Assembly (NCBI RefSeq): GCF_009821115.1
Contig: NZ_VYTY01000001.1
Coordinates: 434,001 to 498,000 of the forward strand
Direction of reading: 5' to 3'
Length of the DNA stretch: 64,000 nt
Source of the DNA: Nitrincola alkalisediminis
GTDB taxonomy: Bacteria > Pseudomonadota > Gammaproteobacteria > Pseudomonadales > Balneatricaceae
Part shown: positions 43,717 to 53,221 of the stretch, piece by piece
Layout of the letters: each line of letters opens with the position of its first letter
Numbering within the stretch: the stretch's first letter is position 1
Translations under genes and position numbers: made by a program
Notes under the pieces: model-generated
Database searches by the model: none
Told to the model about the DNA's origin: nothing
Seen by the model: only the letters and a program-made list of their open reading frames with translations

Positions 43717-44844
43717 GTGAATACGATAAAATCCTCCTTGGTGCCGACACCAAGACCCCTCGATAACGCTATCAGCTCATCCAAATCAGCGAAGCCGTCA
43801 GAGTCTGGACGCAGTCTGTCTGAGTTGCACGATAAAGTGTTGCAAACCCTATCCCAAAGCATACCGGGTATGTCGGTCGATAAATTTAAAAAGCTGGATG
43901 CGAATCAGTTTACACCGGAGAAGGTGGCTGATCGAATCAGTGGTTTTGTCGCTGCAGGACTTGAGAATGCGCGTGCTCGGGGGGCATCGGAAGAGCGTAT
44001 CCAGCAAATGTATGATGCCGCCATGAAAGGAGTGGAGAAAGGCTTTAAAGAGGCAAAAGAGATTCTTACCAATTTAGATGTCCTCAAGGGCAAGATCGCA
44101 GAAGATGTGTCCGAGACAGAACGCTTAACCTTTGATGCATTAGCGAAGTTGTCACCGCAACAACGGCTTGTTTCAAATTTGACACAGATGACGGCCGCAC
44201 AACGTTTTGAAAAATCAGAAACCTTTGAATTAAATTTGATGACGAAAGAAGGTGATAAAGTCAGTATTTCGTTTGGCCGATCTGAAAGCATGCAAGCGGG
44301 TATGTCCATTGCTAAGTCCGATTCGGGAATGGCCGCTATTTTTGATATGAGCCGAAGTGAGACCTCAGGCTTTAGCTTTTCAGTGCAAGGGAATCTGAAT
44401 GTTGATGAAATTGATGCGATCCAGAACCTTATTCGTGATGTCAATCAGTTGGCAAATGAGTTTTTTGAGGGCGATGTGCAAAAAGCCTTCGAACAAGCCG
44501 CTAATTTTAAAATGGACACTCAGCAATTGGCGTCAATGAGCTTAACGCTGACACGCAGCGAAAGTTACAGTGCGGCCATGAGCTACGAAAAAACACAAGC
44601 CTTAGGTGGCTCTGCCGAAACTCAACGGCCACAGCAGCGTTTGTCGCAGTTGATGGAGGGTATGAAACAGGCGATGAATGAGCAAATTAAGAGCTTTGTT
44701 AAAGAGCCCGAGTCGTTTATGTCTGAGTTGATGAAGGGATTGGTACAGCAAGATATTCGGTATATTGATGCTCAAAAAGAACAACAGGAAAATCTGAATA
44801 ACAATATGAGTCGCTTGTTAGAGTCAGTGTTTCCAAAACAATAA
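43717..44844 (+). CDS. DUF5610-like protein with repeated SRSES-type strands
   Basis: Protein of 375 residues from GTG 43717, which is 6 bases after GGAG; an ATG at 43711 touches that site and is less likely. The helical part (about 35-140, SELHDKVLQTLSQSIPGMS to FKEAKEIL) resembles DUF5610. The second half is beta-like with repeated short motifs: GRSESMQAGMS, SRSETSGFSFS and TRSESYSAAMS. No signal peptide or membrane helix. Function unknown. It ends before a bidirectional terminator. Confidence 0.6.
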   Translation: MNTIKSSLVPTPRPLDNAISSSKSAKPSESGRSLSELHDKVLQTLSQSIPGMSVDKFKKLDANQFTPEKVADRISGFVAAGLENARARGASEERIQQMYDAAMKGVEKGFKEAKEILTNLDVLKGKIAEDVSETERLTFDALAKLSPQQRLVSNLTQMTAAQRFEKSETFELNLMTKEGDKVSISFGRSESMQAGMSIAKSDSGMAAIFDMSRSETSGFSFSVQGNLNVDEIDAIQNLIRDVNQLANEFFEGDVQKAFEQAANFKMDTQQLASMSLTLTRSESYSAAMSYEKTQALGGSAETQRPQQRLSQLMEGMKQAMNEQIKSFVKEPESFMSELMKGLVQQDIRYIDAQKEQQENLNNNMSRLLESVFPKQ

Positions 44845-44862
44845 TGGATCGGCAGCTTCAAA

Positions 44863-44889
44863 AAAACGGAGCTCTAAGAGCTCCGTTTT
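44863..44889. terminator. Bidirectional terminator
   Basis: AAAACGGAGCTC-TAA-GAGCTCCGTTTT is a 12-bp stem with a 3-base loop and A-run/T-run on its sides. It serves the DUF5610-like gene and the convergent decarboxylase gene. Confidence 0.9.
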
Positions 44890-44895
44890 GTTTAT

Positions 44896-47139
44896 TTAAG
44901 CTTTGACGACATCAACGAAATAAGCATCTTTCCCGTCGATTTTTTCTCTAACCAGTCCATGAACATCGGTTTCAAAGCCTGGGAAGAGAGCATTGAAATC
45001 GCGAGCAAATTTCAAGTAGCGAATAATCGTATCGTTGAACCGTTCACCTGGCACCAGTAAAGGAATACCGGGTGGGTAAGGGGTAACCAACATTGCGGTC
45101 ACGCGTCCCTCTAATTCATCAATCGAAACACGCTCAACATCACGATGTGCCATTTTTGACCAGGCATCTGCAGGTGTCATGGCTGGCTCAATGTCAGACA
45201 AATACATTTCGGTCGTGACCTTGGCAACATCATAATCCTTGTAGACATTATGAATTTGATGACATAAATCACGTAAGCCAATGCGCTCGTAAGCAGGGTA
45301 CTTCTTCGCGAACTCCGGCATAATGCGCCACATGGGCTGGTTATGGTCATAGTCATCTTTGAACTGTTGGAGTTCGGTGACCATTGAGTTCCAGCGACCT
45401 TTGGTAATGCCTATGGTGAACATGATAAAGAACGAGTAGAGCCCCGTTTTTTCAATGATGATACCGTGCTCAGCCAAATACTTGCTTACGATGGCTGCTG
45501 GAATGCCGACCTCGTCAAACTCTCCAGCTAAATTAAGCCCGGGTGTGATAATGGTGGCTTTAATTGGATCCAGCATATTAAAGCCCGACTCAATCTTACC
45601 GAATCCATGCCATTTATCATCGGCATGAATCACCCAATCATCACGATTACCGATGCCTTCTTCGGTCAGGTACTCAGGTCCCCAGACTTTGAACCACCAA
45701 TCCGCGCCAAACTCTTCATCCACCTTACGCATAGCGCGACGGAAGTCCAAAGCTTCTAAAATGGACTCCTCAACCAACGCGTGTCCACCCGGTGGTTCCA
45801 TCATCGCGGCAGCTACGTCACAGGATGCAATGATCGCATACTGCGGGCTGGTAGAGGAGTGCATCAAGTAAGACTCATTGAAGCGGTGCGTGTCCAGCTT
45901 ACGTGATTGTGCATCTTGAACCAGAATCTGAGAGGCTTGTGATAAGCCTGCCAACAACTTATGCGTTGATTGGGTGGCAAATACCAAAGTGTTCTCTGAG
46001 CGAGGACGGTTTTCACCAATCGCATGCATGTTGTGGTAGAACTCATGGAATGAGGCGTGAGGTAGCCAAGCTTCATCAAAGTGCAAGGTGTCGATCATGT
46101 CGCCCAGCATTTCTTTGATGGTCTCAACGTTATACAAAACACCATCATAGGTGCTTTGTGTAATTGTTAGAATACGTGGTTTTTTGTTGGCTGATTCCCG
46201 GGCAAAGGGATTTTGCTCAATTTTTTTACGGATGGTTTCTGGATCGAACTCGGATTTGGGTATTGGGCCGATAATGCCGTAATGGTTGCGAGTCGGCATT
46301 AAGAACACCGGAATCGCACCTGTCATAATGATCGAGTGTAAAATCGATTTATGGCAATTCCGGTCAACAACCACAATATCACCAGGCGCCACAGTCGAGT
46401 GCCAAACCACTTTATTGGATGTTGACGTGCCGTTGGTGACAAAGAATAAATGATCAGCGTTGAAAATGCGTGCTGCATTCGCCTCACTTGCCGAAACAGG
46501 GCCCGTATGGTCTAGTAGCTGTCCAAGCTCATCAACTGCATTGCAGACATCGGCGCGCAGGAGGTTTTCACCAAAGAACTGGTGAAACATTTGCCCTACT
46601 GGGCTTTTCAAAAATGCAACGCCACCCGAGTGTCCGGGGCAATGCCAAGAGTAAGAACTGTCGCTGGCATAGTCCATAAGCGCTTGGAAAAACGGCGGTG
46701 CCAGACTGTCCAGATATTTGCGTGCTTCACGAATAATGTGTCGAGCGACGAATTCGGGTGTGTCCTCAAACATGTGAATGAAGCCATGGAGCTCTCGTAA
46801 AATGTCATTTGGAATGTGACGAGAGGTGCGTGTTTCTCCGTATAAAAAAACGGGGATGTCCGCATTACGCTTACGGACTTCGATTATGAAATTTCGAACA
46901 GCTTCCAATGCATGACCATTTTGCTCATCGGCAAATTCTTCATCATCAATTGAAAGAATAAAGCAAGAGGCACGGCTGGCTTGTTGGGCAAAGGACGTTA
47001 AGTCGCCGTAGCTGGTAAAGCCAACCACTTCCATACCTTCTTTGCCGATTGATTCAGCAAGGTCACGTATGCCAGAGCCAGAGATGTTTTCGGAACGGAA
47101 GTCTTCGTCAATAATAATGACCGGAAAACGAAATTTCAT
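44896..47139 (-). CDS. Lysine/arginine/ornithine decarboxylase (fold type I)
   Basis: PLP-dependent decarboxylase of 747 residues that makes a polyamine or its precursor from a basic amino acid. An N-terminal receiver-like wing domain (about 1-130) is followed by the PLP domain, with the cofactor lysine in THKLLAGLSQ (about 392) and the HxxSGGVAF region SWHCPGHSGGVAFLKSP. Length resembles Pseudomonas LdcA (lysine) and E. coli AdiA (arginine). Substrate cannot be chosen from sequence alone. Confidence 0.9.
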   Translation of the reverse strand: MKFRFPVIIIDEDFRSENISGSGIRDLAESIGKEGMEVVGFTSYGDLTSFAQQASRASCFILSIDDEEFADEQNGHALEAVRNFIIEVRKRNADIPVFLYGETRTSRHIPNDILRELHGFIHMFEDTPEFVARHIIREARKYLDSLAPPFFQALMDYASDSSYSWHCPGHSGGVAFLKSPVGQMFHQFFGENLLRADVCNAVDELGQLLDHTGPVSASEANAARIFNADHLFFVTNGTSTSNKVVWHSTVAPGDIVVVDRNCHKSILHSIIMTGAIPVFLMPTRNHYGIIGPIPKSEFDPETIRKKIEQNPFARESANKKPRILTITQSTYDGVLYNVETIKEMLGDMIDTLHFDEAWLPHASFHEFYHNMHAIGENRPRSENTLVFATQSTHKLLAGLSQASQILVQDAQSRKLDTHRFNESYLMHSSTSPQYAIIASCDVAAAMMEPPGGHALVEESILEALDFRRAMRKVDEEFGADWWFKVWGPEYLTEEGIGNRDDWVIHADDKWHGFGKIESGFNMLDPIKATIITPGLNLAGEFDEVGIPAAIVSKYLAEHGIIIEKTGLYSFFIMFTIGITKGRWNSMVTELQQFKDDYDHNQPMWRIMPEFAKKYPAYERIGLRDLCHQIHNVYKDYDVAKVTTEMYLSDIEPAMTPADAWSKMAHRDVERVSIDELEGRVTAMLVTPYPPGIPLLVPGERFNDTIIRYLKFARDFNALFPGFETDVHGLVREKIDGKDAYFVDVVKA

Positions 47140-47408
47140 TCATGTCGCCTGTCGTTAGAGGGTTTTATGGCATTGTCCTTCTTTAAAGTGACAACTCTGT
47201 TAAAGAAAGCCTGGAAACAGCCTTATGTAACTCAGCTATTTTAGGTGATTACTACCTCAGCTGCTACCGCTCTGAAGATACATTCGGATGCTATCACTAG
47301 CAGCGATTGGATTTATGAGCTACAACTAGACTAGCACTTAACACATATTTTTGCTAAAAAAGGGATGAATCGGATAAAATGGAAAAAACAGAAAATTAGG
47401 AGTTTGCA

Positions 47409-47918
47409 ATGCGACGTATTTTTTTGGAGTTTATCTGTGTTGTTGCTTTATTGAGTGTAGGCGTTGTCCATGCACAAGCCTTGCCTGAACCTAACGGAGC
47501 TGTGATCCTGACGGTTTCCGGCAAAATAACCCATACAAACTTTGGAGATCGTGCGGTTTTTGATCGTGAAATGTTAGAGGCATTGGAGCAGAAAATAACT
47601 GAAACCACGACACCTTGGTCAGAAACAAAAGACCGATATGAAGGGCCTTTAGGTCGAGCATTGCTGGACGCGGTAGGTGTGGAGGGGGCCGAGACTATGG
47701 TGATCACGGCTTTAAATGATTACAGCGCGGAAGTTCCTGTTAGTGACTTTATGCAAATCGATGTTATTTTGGCATTGAAGCACAATGATGCGTACATGCG
47801 AGTACGCGATAAAGGCCCCTTGTTTGTGATTTATCCCTTTGATGATGAACCTAAACTTAAAAATGAGCTTTACTATAATCGCTCTGTCTGGCAGATTCGT
47901 GCAATAGAGTTCCGTTGA
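47409..47918 (+). CDS. Periplasmic Moco-fold-like protein without cysteine
   Basis: Protein of 169 residues with a signal peptide ending near VHA-QALPEP. The mature part resembles the sulfite-oxidase-type molybdopterin domain: LTVSGKITHTN, GPLGRALLDAVGVEGAETMVITALNDYSAEVPVSD and RDKGPLFVIYPFDD. The mature chain has no cysteine, so it cannot hold molybdenum through the usual Cys ligand. It stands 28 bases before a hybrid histidine kinase gene and is probably its periplasmic partner or a sensor domain. Confidence 0.7.
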   Translation: MRRIFLEFICVVALLSVGVVHAQALPEPNGAVILTVSGKITHTNFGDRAVFDREMLEALEQKITETTTPWSETKDRYEGPLGRALLDAVGVEGAETMVITALNDYSAEVPVSDFMQIDVILALKHNDAYMRVRDKGPLFVIYPFDDEPKLKNELYYNRSVWQIRAIEFR

Positions 47919-47946
47919 GCTCTAGCATGAGCATGAGTGAGTAGCA

Positions 47947-49881
47947 GTGAGAGAATTCGGCTCAAAAACACACATTAAGCATTTTTTGGCGTATGTATTA
48001 AATGTTTGGTTATTACCCATATGTGCTGTTGTTTTTTTGCTGGCGTCTCTCGTTTTACTCTATTCTTTGCATGATCGACAAAATCAAGTGCTGAGTGCGG
48101 CTCGGGATGATGCGTTGTGGGCCGCTTATCAACTTGACAGAGAAAATCTAAAGTTAAGCACCTTGATTGCTAAGTATCAGCTTGATTTAGATCCGCACAC
48201 GTGGGATGAACTATCGCTAAGGTTTGAAATTCTATACAGCCGTTTGGGGCTTCTTGAAAGAGGGCAATTAAGCGAGTTATTTGACTCTTCGCCTCAAACG
48301 CGTGTCTTGTCCAATCAAATAGTACAGCGTGTACGTGAGATGGATGCCATCTTTGAGAGAGGGGATGATTACGCTAAACAGTCTCTTGCGCAGGTAGATG
48401 TATTATCTAAAGATATTTTACGACTGTCTGAAGAGTTGGTTACGCGCATGAAAGGCGTAAGTGCTCAAATTATCATCTCAGATCGCCAATATCAGCTGAC
48501 CTTGTATGGATATCTTGGTTCATTGGTCATCTTGCTTGCGATTGTTGTGTCAATGATCATTTTTTTCATTATTCGAAAAATGCTTGAAGCAAAACATGCC
48601 CGCAAAAATGCTGAGTTATTGGCGGCTGAATTACAACTTACAGCCATTAAGGCGGAAGCCGCCAATAACTCAAAGTCTGAATTCTTAGCCACCATGAGCC
48701 ATGAAATTAGAACGCCGATGAATGGTGTGCTAGGAATGGTGACCCTTTTAAAAGAAACGCCACTTACGCCTGTGCAGTCCGATTATGTTTCAACTATTTA
48801 CGGAAGTGCGTCAGCACTCTTAACAATCTTGAACGACATTCTTGATATATCAAAACTAGAAGCTGGCCGTTTTGAAATTGATGATGCTGAATTTGATCTT
48901 GTGTCCACCGTGAGTGAAGTAACCAGTTTATTTTCAGTAGCCGCCGCTAAGAAAAACACACGAATTCAGACACACGTAGATGAAGAGGTGAAGGGGATCT
49001 ATCGCTCTGATGCAGGACGAGTGCGCCAAGTGCTTCTTAATTTAGTTGGAAATGCGGTTAAGTTTACCGATGAGGGCAGTGTCATTGTGTCTGTTAGAAA
49101 AGACAAACTGCGTCCGGGGTGGGTATGGTTTAGTATCAAAGATACGGGTCTTGGCATTCCCGATGATGCTAAAAACAAATTGTTCACGGCCTTCACGCAA
49201 GCGGATGCATCGACATCAAGAAAGTTTGGTGGCACGGGGTTGGGGCTCGCAATTTCTAAACGAATTGTTGAGTGCTTAGGTGGCAAAATTGGTTTTTCCA
49301 GTTTGACAGGAGTGGGCAGTCGTTTCTATTTTACTCTCCCATTAACCTATGTAGCGTCTTCAAATGTCGATGTTTCGAGTCTACCGATCTCAGATCAAAT
49401 GAAAGCGTTGTTTGATCAGGTATTGGAATCTCAACCGCCTCGTGTGCTGACAAGTGAGCTAAATCCAGCCTTAAACACTGAATCCGAAAACAGGTTGCGT
49501 GTTTTAGTGGTCGAGGATAACAAAGTGAATCAAAAAGTGGCAATTGGCCTGCTCTCCAAACTTGATCAGCAGGTATTGATTGCGGAAAACGGTTTGGAGG
49601 CTCTGGAGGTACTCGAAAAAGAAAAAATTGATCTTGTGTTCATGGATATGCAGATGCCAATTATGGATGGTTTGGCTGCAGCACGTGCTATTCGTTCTTC
49701 AAATAGTTTGTATAAGGAGGTGCCGATCGTGGCTATGACTGCAAATGCAATGAAAGAAGATCGGGATAACTGTTTAGCAGCAGGAATGAATGACTATCTT
49801 TCCAAACCCATTAAAAAAGCAGAGTTAGAGCAAATGGTCGAAAAGTGGGGACAGATTGTTATAAAAAAAGAGAGCACTTAG
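47947..49881 (+). CDS. Hybrid sensor histidine kinase/response regulator
   Basis: Membrane signalling protein of 644 residues, starting with GTG. Two membrane helices (about 17-38 and 183-206) bracket a periplasmic helical region. HisKA follows with the phospho-accepting His in MSHEIRTPMNG (about 251), then the ATPase domain with NLVGNAVKFTDEG and GGTGLGLAIS, and a C-terminal receiver domain (LVVEDNKVNQ; phospho-Asp in FMDMQMP, about 568). No output domain or HPt domain is present, so signal must pass to an HPt protein elsewhere. Confidence 0.93.
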   Translation: MREFGSKTHIKHFLAYVLNVWLLPICAVVFLLASLVLLYSLHDRQNQVLSAARDDALWAAYQLDRENLKLSTLIAKYQLDLDPHTWDELSLRFEILYSRLGLLERGQLSELFDSSPQTRVLSNQIVQRVREMDAIFERGDDYAKQSLAQVDVLSKDILRLSEELVTRMKGVSAQIIISDRQYQLTLYGYLGSLVILLAIVVSMIIFFIIRKMLEAKHARKNAELLAAELQLTAIKAEAANNSKSEFLATMSHEIRTPMNGVLGMVTLLKETPLTPVQSDYVSTIYGSASALLTILNDILDISKLEAGRFEIDDAEFDLVSTVSEVTSLFSVAAAKKNTRIQTHVDEEVKGIYRSDAGRVRQVLLNLVGNAVKFTDEGSVIVSVRKDKLRPGWVWFSIKDTGLGIPDDAKNKLFTAFTQADASTSRKFGGTGLGLAISKRIVECLGGKIGFSSLTGVGSRFYFTLPLTYVASSNVDVSSLPISDQMKALFDQVLESQPPRVLTSELNPALNTESENRLRVLVVEDNKVNQKVAIGLLSKLDQQVLIAENGLEALEVLEKEKIDLVFMDMQMPIMDGLAAARAIRSSNSLYKEVPIVAMTANAMKEDRDNCLAAGMNDYLSKPIKKAELEQMVEKWGQIVIKKEST

Positions 49882-49890
49882 TGCTCTCTT
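49868..49890. terminator. Terminator over the kinase stop codon, serving htpX
   Basis: AAGAGAGCAC-TTA-GTGCTCTCTT forms a 10-bp stem. On the minus strand it is followed by a run of T residues and lies 17 bases past the htpX stop. It contains the kinase stop codon. Confidence 0.85.
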
Positions 49891-49906
49891 CGAAACGTAT
49901 GCACTT

Positions 49907-50788
49907 TTAGCTGCGACGACTTAATGCCGCAATTCGATCATCAAGAGGGGGATGGGTTGAGAAGAGTGCCATTAACCCGTTCTTTAAATGACTGTTGATA
50001 CCAAACGCCATCATTTGATCTGGCATTTGATCAGGGATGCCTTGTTCCGCTTTCAGGCGTTGTAGGGCGCTAATCATGGCTGCAGAACTAACCAAATTGG
50101 CACCCGCTTCATCAGCACGGTACTCACGTTTGCGTGAGAACCAGGAGACAATCATTGAGGCTGCAATACCAAAGATAATTTCAAAGACGATAACCGTAAT
50201 AAAGTACCCAATGCCACGTCCTTCACCTTCACCCTTGCGCAAGAAGCTATCGACAGCGTAAGCGGCAATTCGAGCAAAGAACATAACAAAGGTATTCACA
50301 ACGCCTTGAATGAGCGCTAGGGTGACCATGTCGCCATTGGCAACGTGTCCAATTTCGTGTGCCAGAACGGCTTTGATTTCTTCTGGACGAAAACGCTGCA
50401 ATAAACCACTGCTAACAGCAACTAAAGCATCGTTTTTATTCCAGCCTGTAGCAAACGCATTGGATTGCTGAGCTGGAAAAATACCCACTTGCGGCATTTT
50501 GATGCCTGCTTTTTGAGAGAGCTCTGCAACGGTTTCAAGCAACCAGCGTTCTTCAGCCGTGCGTGGTTGCTCGATGATTTGCGTTTTGGTTGCCATTTTT
50601 GCCATAAATTTCGATAAAAATAACGAAATGAGTGACCCTGCAAAGCCAAAAACAGCACAAAAAATTAACAAGGATTGAAGGTTCAAGCCCGTGCCGGATA
50701 AGTAATGCTCAACACCGAGTAAGTTCAGTGTAATGCTTGCAATGAAAATCACTGCAATGTTGGTTGCAAGAAAGAGGAGTATTCTCAT
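49907..50788 (-). CDS. htpX: Membrane zinc protease HtpX
   Basis: Inner membrane metalloprotease of 293 residues acting in membrane protein quality control. Two N-terminal helices (about 4-22 and 36-58), the zinc site [12 protein letters not shown] (about 138-149), then two more helices and [10 protein letters not shown] (about 220-229), which supplies the third zinc ligand. Length and layout match E. coli HtpX. Confidence 0.95.
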   Translation of the reverse strand: MRILLFLATNIAVIFIASITLNLLGVEHYLSGTGLNLQSLLIFCAVFGFAGSLISLFLSKFMAKMATKTQIIEQPRTAEERWLLETVAELSQKAGIKMPQVGIFPAQQSNAFATGWNKNDALVAVSSGLLQRFRPEEIKAVLAHEIGHVANGDMVTLALIQGVVNTFVMFFARIAAYAVDSFLRKGEGEGRGIGYFITVIVFEIIFGIAASMIVSWFSRKREYRADEAGANLVSSAAMISALQRLKAEQGIPDQMPDQMMAFGINSHLKNGLMALFSTHPPLDDRIAALSRRS

Positions 50789-50862
50789 AGTGGCTGTCTA
50801 TTCCTGTTAGAAGTTGAACTGGCTATTAGATGTGGGTGAAAGGTAAAAGTTTCAAGATAGAA

Positions 50863-50885
50863 AAGCCGGTTTTTTGAACCGGCTT
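50863..50885 (-). terminator. Terminator after the 122-residue hypothetical gene
   Basis: AAGCCGGTT-TTTTG-AACCGGCTT is a perfect 9-bp stem; on the minus strand it runs into TTTTC. It ends the transcript from 51277. Confidence 0.8.
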
Positions 50886-50908
50886 AGGTGAATCAAAGTG
50901 TAGACGAA

Positions 50909-51277
50909 TTAAAGATTGGCAACCTGTGTCTCGATGACACCTCTCAGTTCAAGATAAGGGTCTAGGTTTTCAGGTCTAAAGAAAAGTTTGTAAAACTGTC
51001 GTTCCGCCATACGACCTTTACGGCCAGCCTTGTCCTCAGTATAGAGCGCATAGAGATAACTCATTTGGAGGTGTACAACCGCTGTGTGCATGGGCAGTTC
51101 AATTTCACGACCTTCAAGATCCACGTGGGTTTTTGCGGCTTTTAGTGTGTAGAAAGAGGCTTCAGCCACTTGATCAAGGTTGAGTAAAAAGTTGGAGGTA
51201 ACAGGAACAATGTGGCGCTTATCTATGCCATTGTGCTGCATAGAGATACCGAGGTTTTTTTTGATTTTGATAAACAT
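50909..51277 (-). CDS. Conserved hypothetical protein
   Basis: Protein of 122 residues from ATG 51277 (MFIKIKK); a frame starting nine residues earlier has a poor context. It is soluble, basic at the N-terminus and probably helical (LLNLDQVAEASFYTLKAAKTHVD; LHMQ-like central helices; FYKLFFRPENLDPYLELRGVIE). I do not recognise the family. It has its own terminator and lies between htpX and alaA, so it is probably a single-gene unit. Confidence 0.6.
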   Translation of the reverse strand: MFIKIKKNLGISMQHNGIDKRHIVPVTSNFLLNLDQVAEASFYTLKAAKTHVDLEGREIELPMHTAVVHLQMSYLYALYTEDKAGRKGRMAERQFYKLFFRPENLDPYLELRGVIETQVANL

Positions 51278-51393
51278 GTTAGATCTGCATCCCTTAATGT
51301 GCATGGAAAAAGAAGTATAGGTCAGTCAGATTACAAAAAGCTGAACCTGAATAAACACTATTCAGGCTCTTTTATCATAGCAGTCTGTTTTAC

Positions 51394-52608
51394 TTATTGC
51401 TCGTAGGTTTTTAAAAAAACTGCAATTCGTTCAATTGCTTCGATCAGAAGGTCTGTACTGGGCAGAAAGACTAAACGGAAATGTTGAGTGTCATCAAGAT
51501 TAAAGCCGCTACCTTGAACAATCAGTACCTTTTGCTGCTGAAGCAAGTCCAGTGCAAACTTTTCATCATTGTGGATGGGATAACGCTCTGGATCCAGTTT
51601 TGGGAATAAATACAACGCCCCTTTGGGTTTTACGCAGGATACACCGGGAATGTCATTTAGCATTCGCCAAGCCAGCTCCATTTGCTCATGCAAGCGTCCA
51701 CTCGGAACGATAAGTTCGTTAATGCTTTGGTAGCCGCCTAATGCTGTTTGAATGGCATACTGTGCTGGAACGTTGGCGCACAGGCGCATGCTGGCGAGCA
51801 TGTCCAACCCTTCTACGTAATCACGTGCTTTGTGTTTTGGGCCGCTGACAATCATCCATCCTGAACGGAAGCCCGCTGCTCGATAGGTTTTTGATAACCC
51901 ATTAAAGGTGATGCACAGTACATCATCGGCAAGCGAGGCAATGGATGTATGCTCGGCTTCGTTATATAGGATTTTGTCGTAAATTTCGTCAGCAAAAACG
52001 ATCAGTGAGTGCTCGCGAGCGATTTCCAGAAGCGCCAGCAAGATTGACTCAGGGTAAACAGCGCCCGTTGGGTTGTTTGGGTTAATAATGACAATACCGC
52101 GCGTTCGTTCCGTGATTTTACTGCGGATATCGTCTAGATCAGGCAGCCAGTCATTTCCCTCATCGCACCGATAGTGAACAGGGGTGCCGCCTGAGAGGCT
52201 AACGGCTGCGGTCCATAAAGGGTAGTCGGGCGACGGAATTAACATTTCATCCGTGTCATTTAGCAAGCCTTGCATGGCCATAACGATTAATTCCGATACA
52301 CCGTTGCCGATGTAGATGTCTTCGATGCCGACATGTTTGATGGATTTGCGTTGGCACTCTTGCATTACCGCTTTACGCGCAGAGAAGACACCTTTAGAGT
52401 CACAATAGCCTTGAGATTCCGGTAGGTTATAAATAACGTCTTTGACGATTTCTTCCGGTGCGTTAAAACCCCAAGGTGCGGGGTTGCCAATGTTCAGCTT
52501 AATGATACGATGACCTTCGTCTTCAAGACGCTTGGCTTCCTGCATGACAGGGCCACGTATGTCATAACAGACATTGATAAGTTTATTCGATTTTCGGATA
52601 ACAGACAT
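51394..52608 (-). CDS. alaA: Glutamate-pyruvate aminotransferase AlaA
   Basis: PLP aminotransferase (class I, 404 residues) that makes alanine from pyruvate and glutamate. N-terminal IRGPVMQEAKRLEDEGHRIIKLNIGNPAPWGF (about 18-49) is typical of AlaA; NPNNPTGAVYP (about 176-186) is a fold-type I signature and the PLP lysine is in GLSKTYRAAG (about 237-246). Length matches E. coli AlaA (405). Confidence 0.92.
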   Translation of the reverse strand: MSVIRKSNKLINVCYDIRGPVMQEAKRLEDEGHRIIKLNIGNPAPWGFNAPEEIVKDVIYNLPESQGYCDSKGVFSARKAVMQECQRKSIKHVGIEDIYIGNGVSELIVMAMQGLLNDTDEMLIPSPDYPLWTAAVSLSGGTPVHYRCDEGNDWLPDLDDIRSKITERTRGIVIINPNNPTGAVYPESILLALLEIAREHSLIVFADEIYDKILYNEAEHTSIASLADDVLCITFNGLSKTYRAAGFRSGWMIVSGPKHKARDYVEGLDMLASMRLCANVPAQYAIQTALGGYQSINELIVPSGRLHEQMELAWRMLNDIPGVSCVKPKGALYLFPKLDPERYPIHNDEKFALDLLQQQKVLIVQGSGFNLDDTQHFRLVFLPSTDLLIEAIERIAVFLKTYEQ

Positions 52609-52726
52609 CTTGTAGATCCCGAGCTCTAAAGGCGAGGCCTGAGCGTAAAAAATAAGCTAAATAAAATGGGTGTTAGCGGGCGTTTAGCATGATTTGGATG
52701 CAAGAAATGACAGACCAAGCGTCCCG

Positions 52727-52756
52727 ATGTAAGGCGCATAATCATACGCCTTACAT
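52727..52756. repeat. Inverted repeat between alaA and msrB
   Basis: ATGTAAGGCG (52727-52736) and CGCCTTACAT (52747-52756) form a perfect 10-bp dyad with a 10-base centre. It lies in the divergent gap 119 bp from alaA and 54 bp from msrB. It could be an operator or an RNA hairpin. Confidence 0.55.
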
Positions 52757-52809
52757 GGCTAATTTCAATCGGGAACCACGATAAATTACGAGCATGTTGG
52801 TTAATTATT

Positions 52810-53211
52810 ATGACAAAGAAAGTGCTTAAAACTGAAGATGAGTGGGAACGTCTTCTCACGCCAGAGCAATTTTACGTGTGTCGGCAAAAAGGAACCGAAA
52901 GGCCGTTTTCGGGTGAGCTGTATGCACTGGATCAAGAGGGGCAGTATCACTGCGTATGTTGTCAGCAACCTTTGTTCTCATCGGAGCACAAGTTTGATGC
53001 GGGATGTGGTTGGCCAAGTTTTTGGCAGCCTATGGACCCTGTTGCGTTGACAGAGCATGTGGATCGATCACATGGTATGTTGCGAACGGAAGTGACCTGT
53101 ACTGGGTGTGGTGCACATTTGGGTCATGTGTTTCCAGATGGACCACCCCCGACAGGTCTTCGTTATTGCATTAACTCGGTCGCAATGAGCTTTAAAGCAA
53201 CCGATACTTAA
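52810..53211 (+). CDS. msrB: Peptide methionine-R-sulfoxide reductase MsrB
   Basis: Repairs oxidised methionine (R form) in proteins. It has 133 residues with zinc cysteines CVCC (about 48-51) and CTGCG (about 97-101), the substrate-binding [11 protein letters not shown] and the catalytic cysteine in RYCINS (about 119-124). Confidence 0.95.
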   Translation: MTKKVLKTEDEWERLLTPEQFYVCRQKGTERPFSGELYALDQEGQYHCVCCQQPLFSSEHKFDAGCGWPSFWQPMDPVALTEHVDRSHGMLRTEVTCTGCGAHLGHVFPDGPPPTGLRYCINSVAMSFKATDT

Positions 53212-53221
53212 AAGTAATTCC

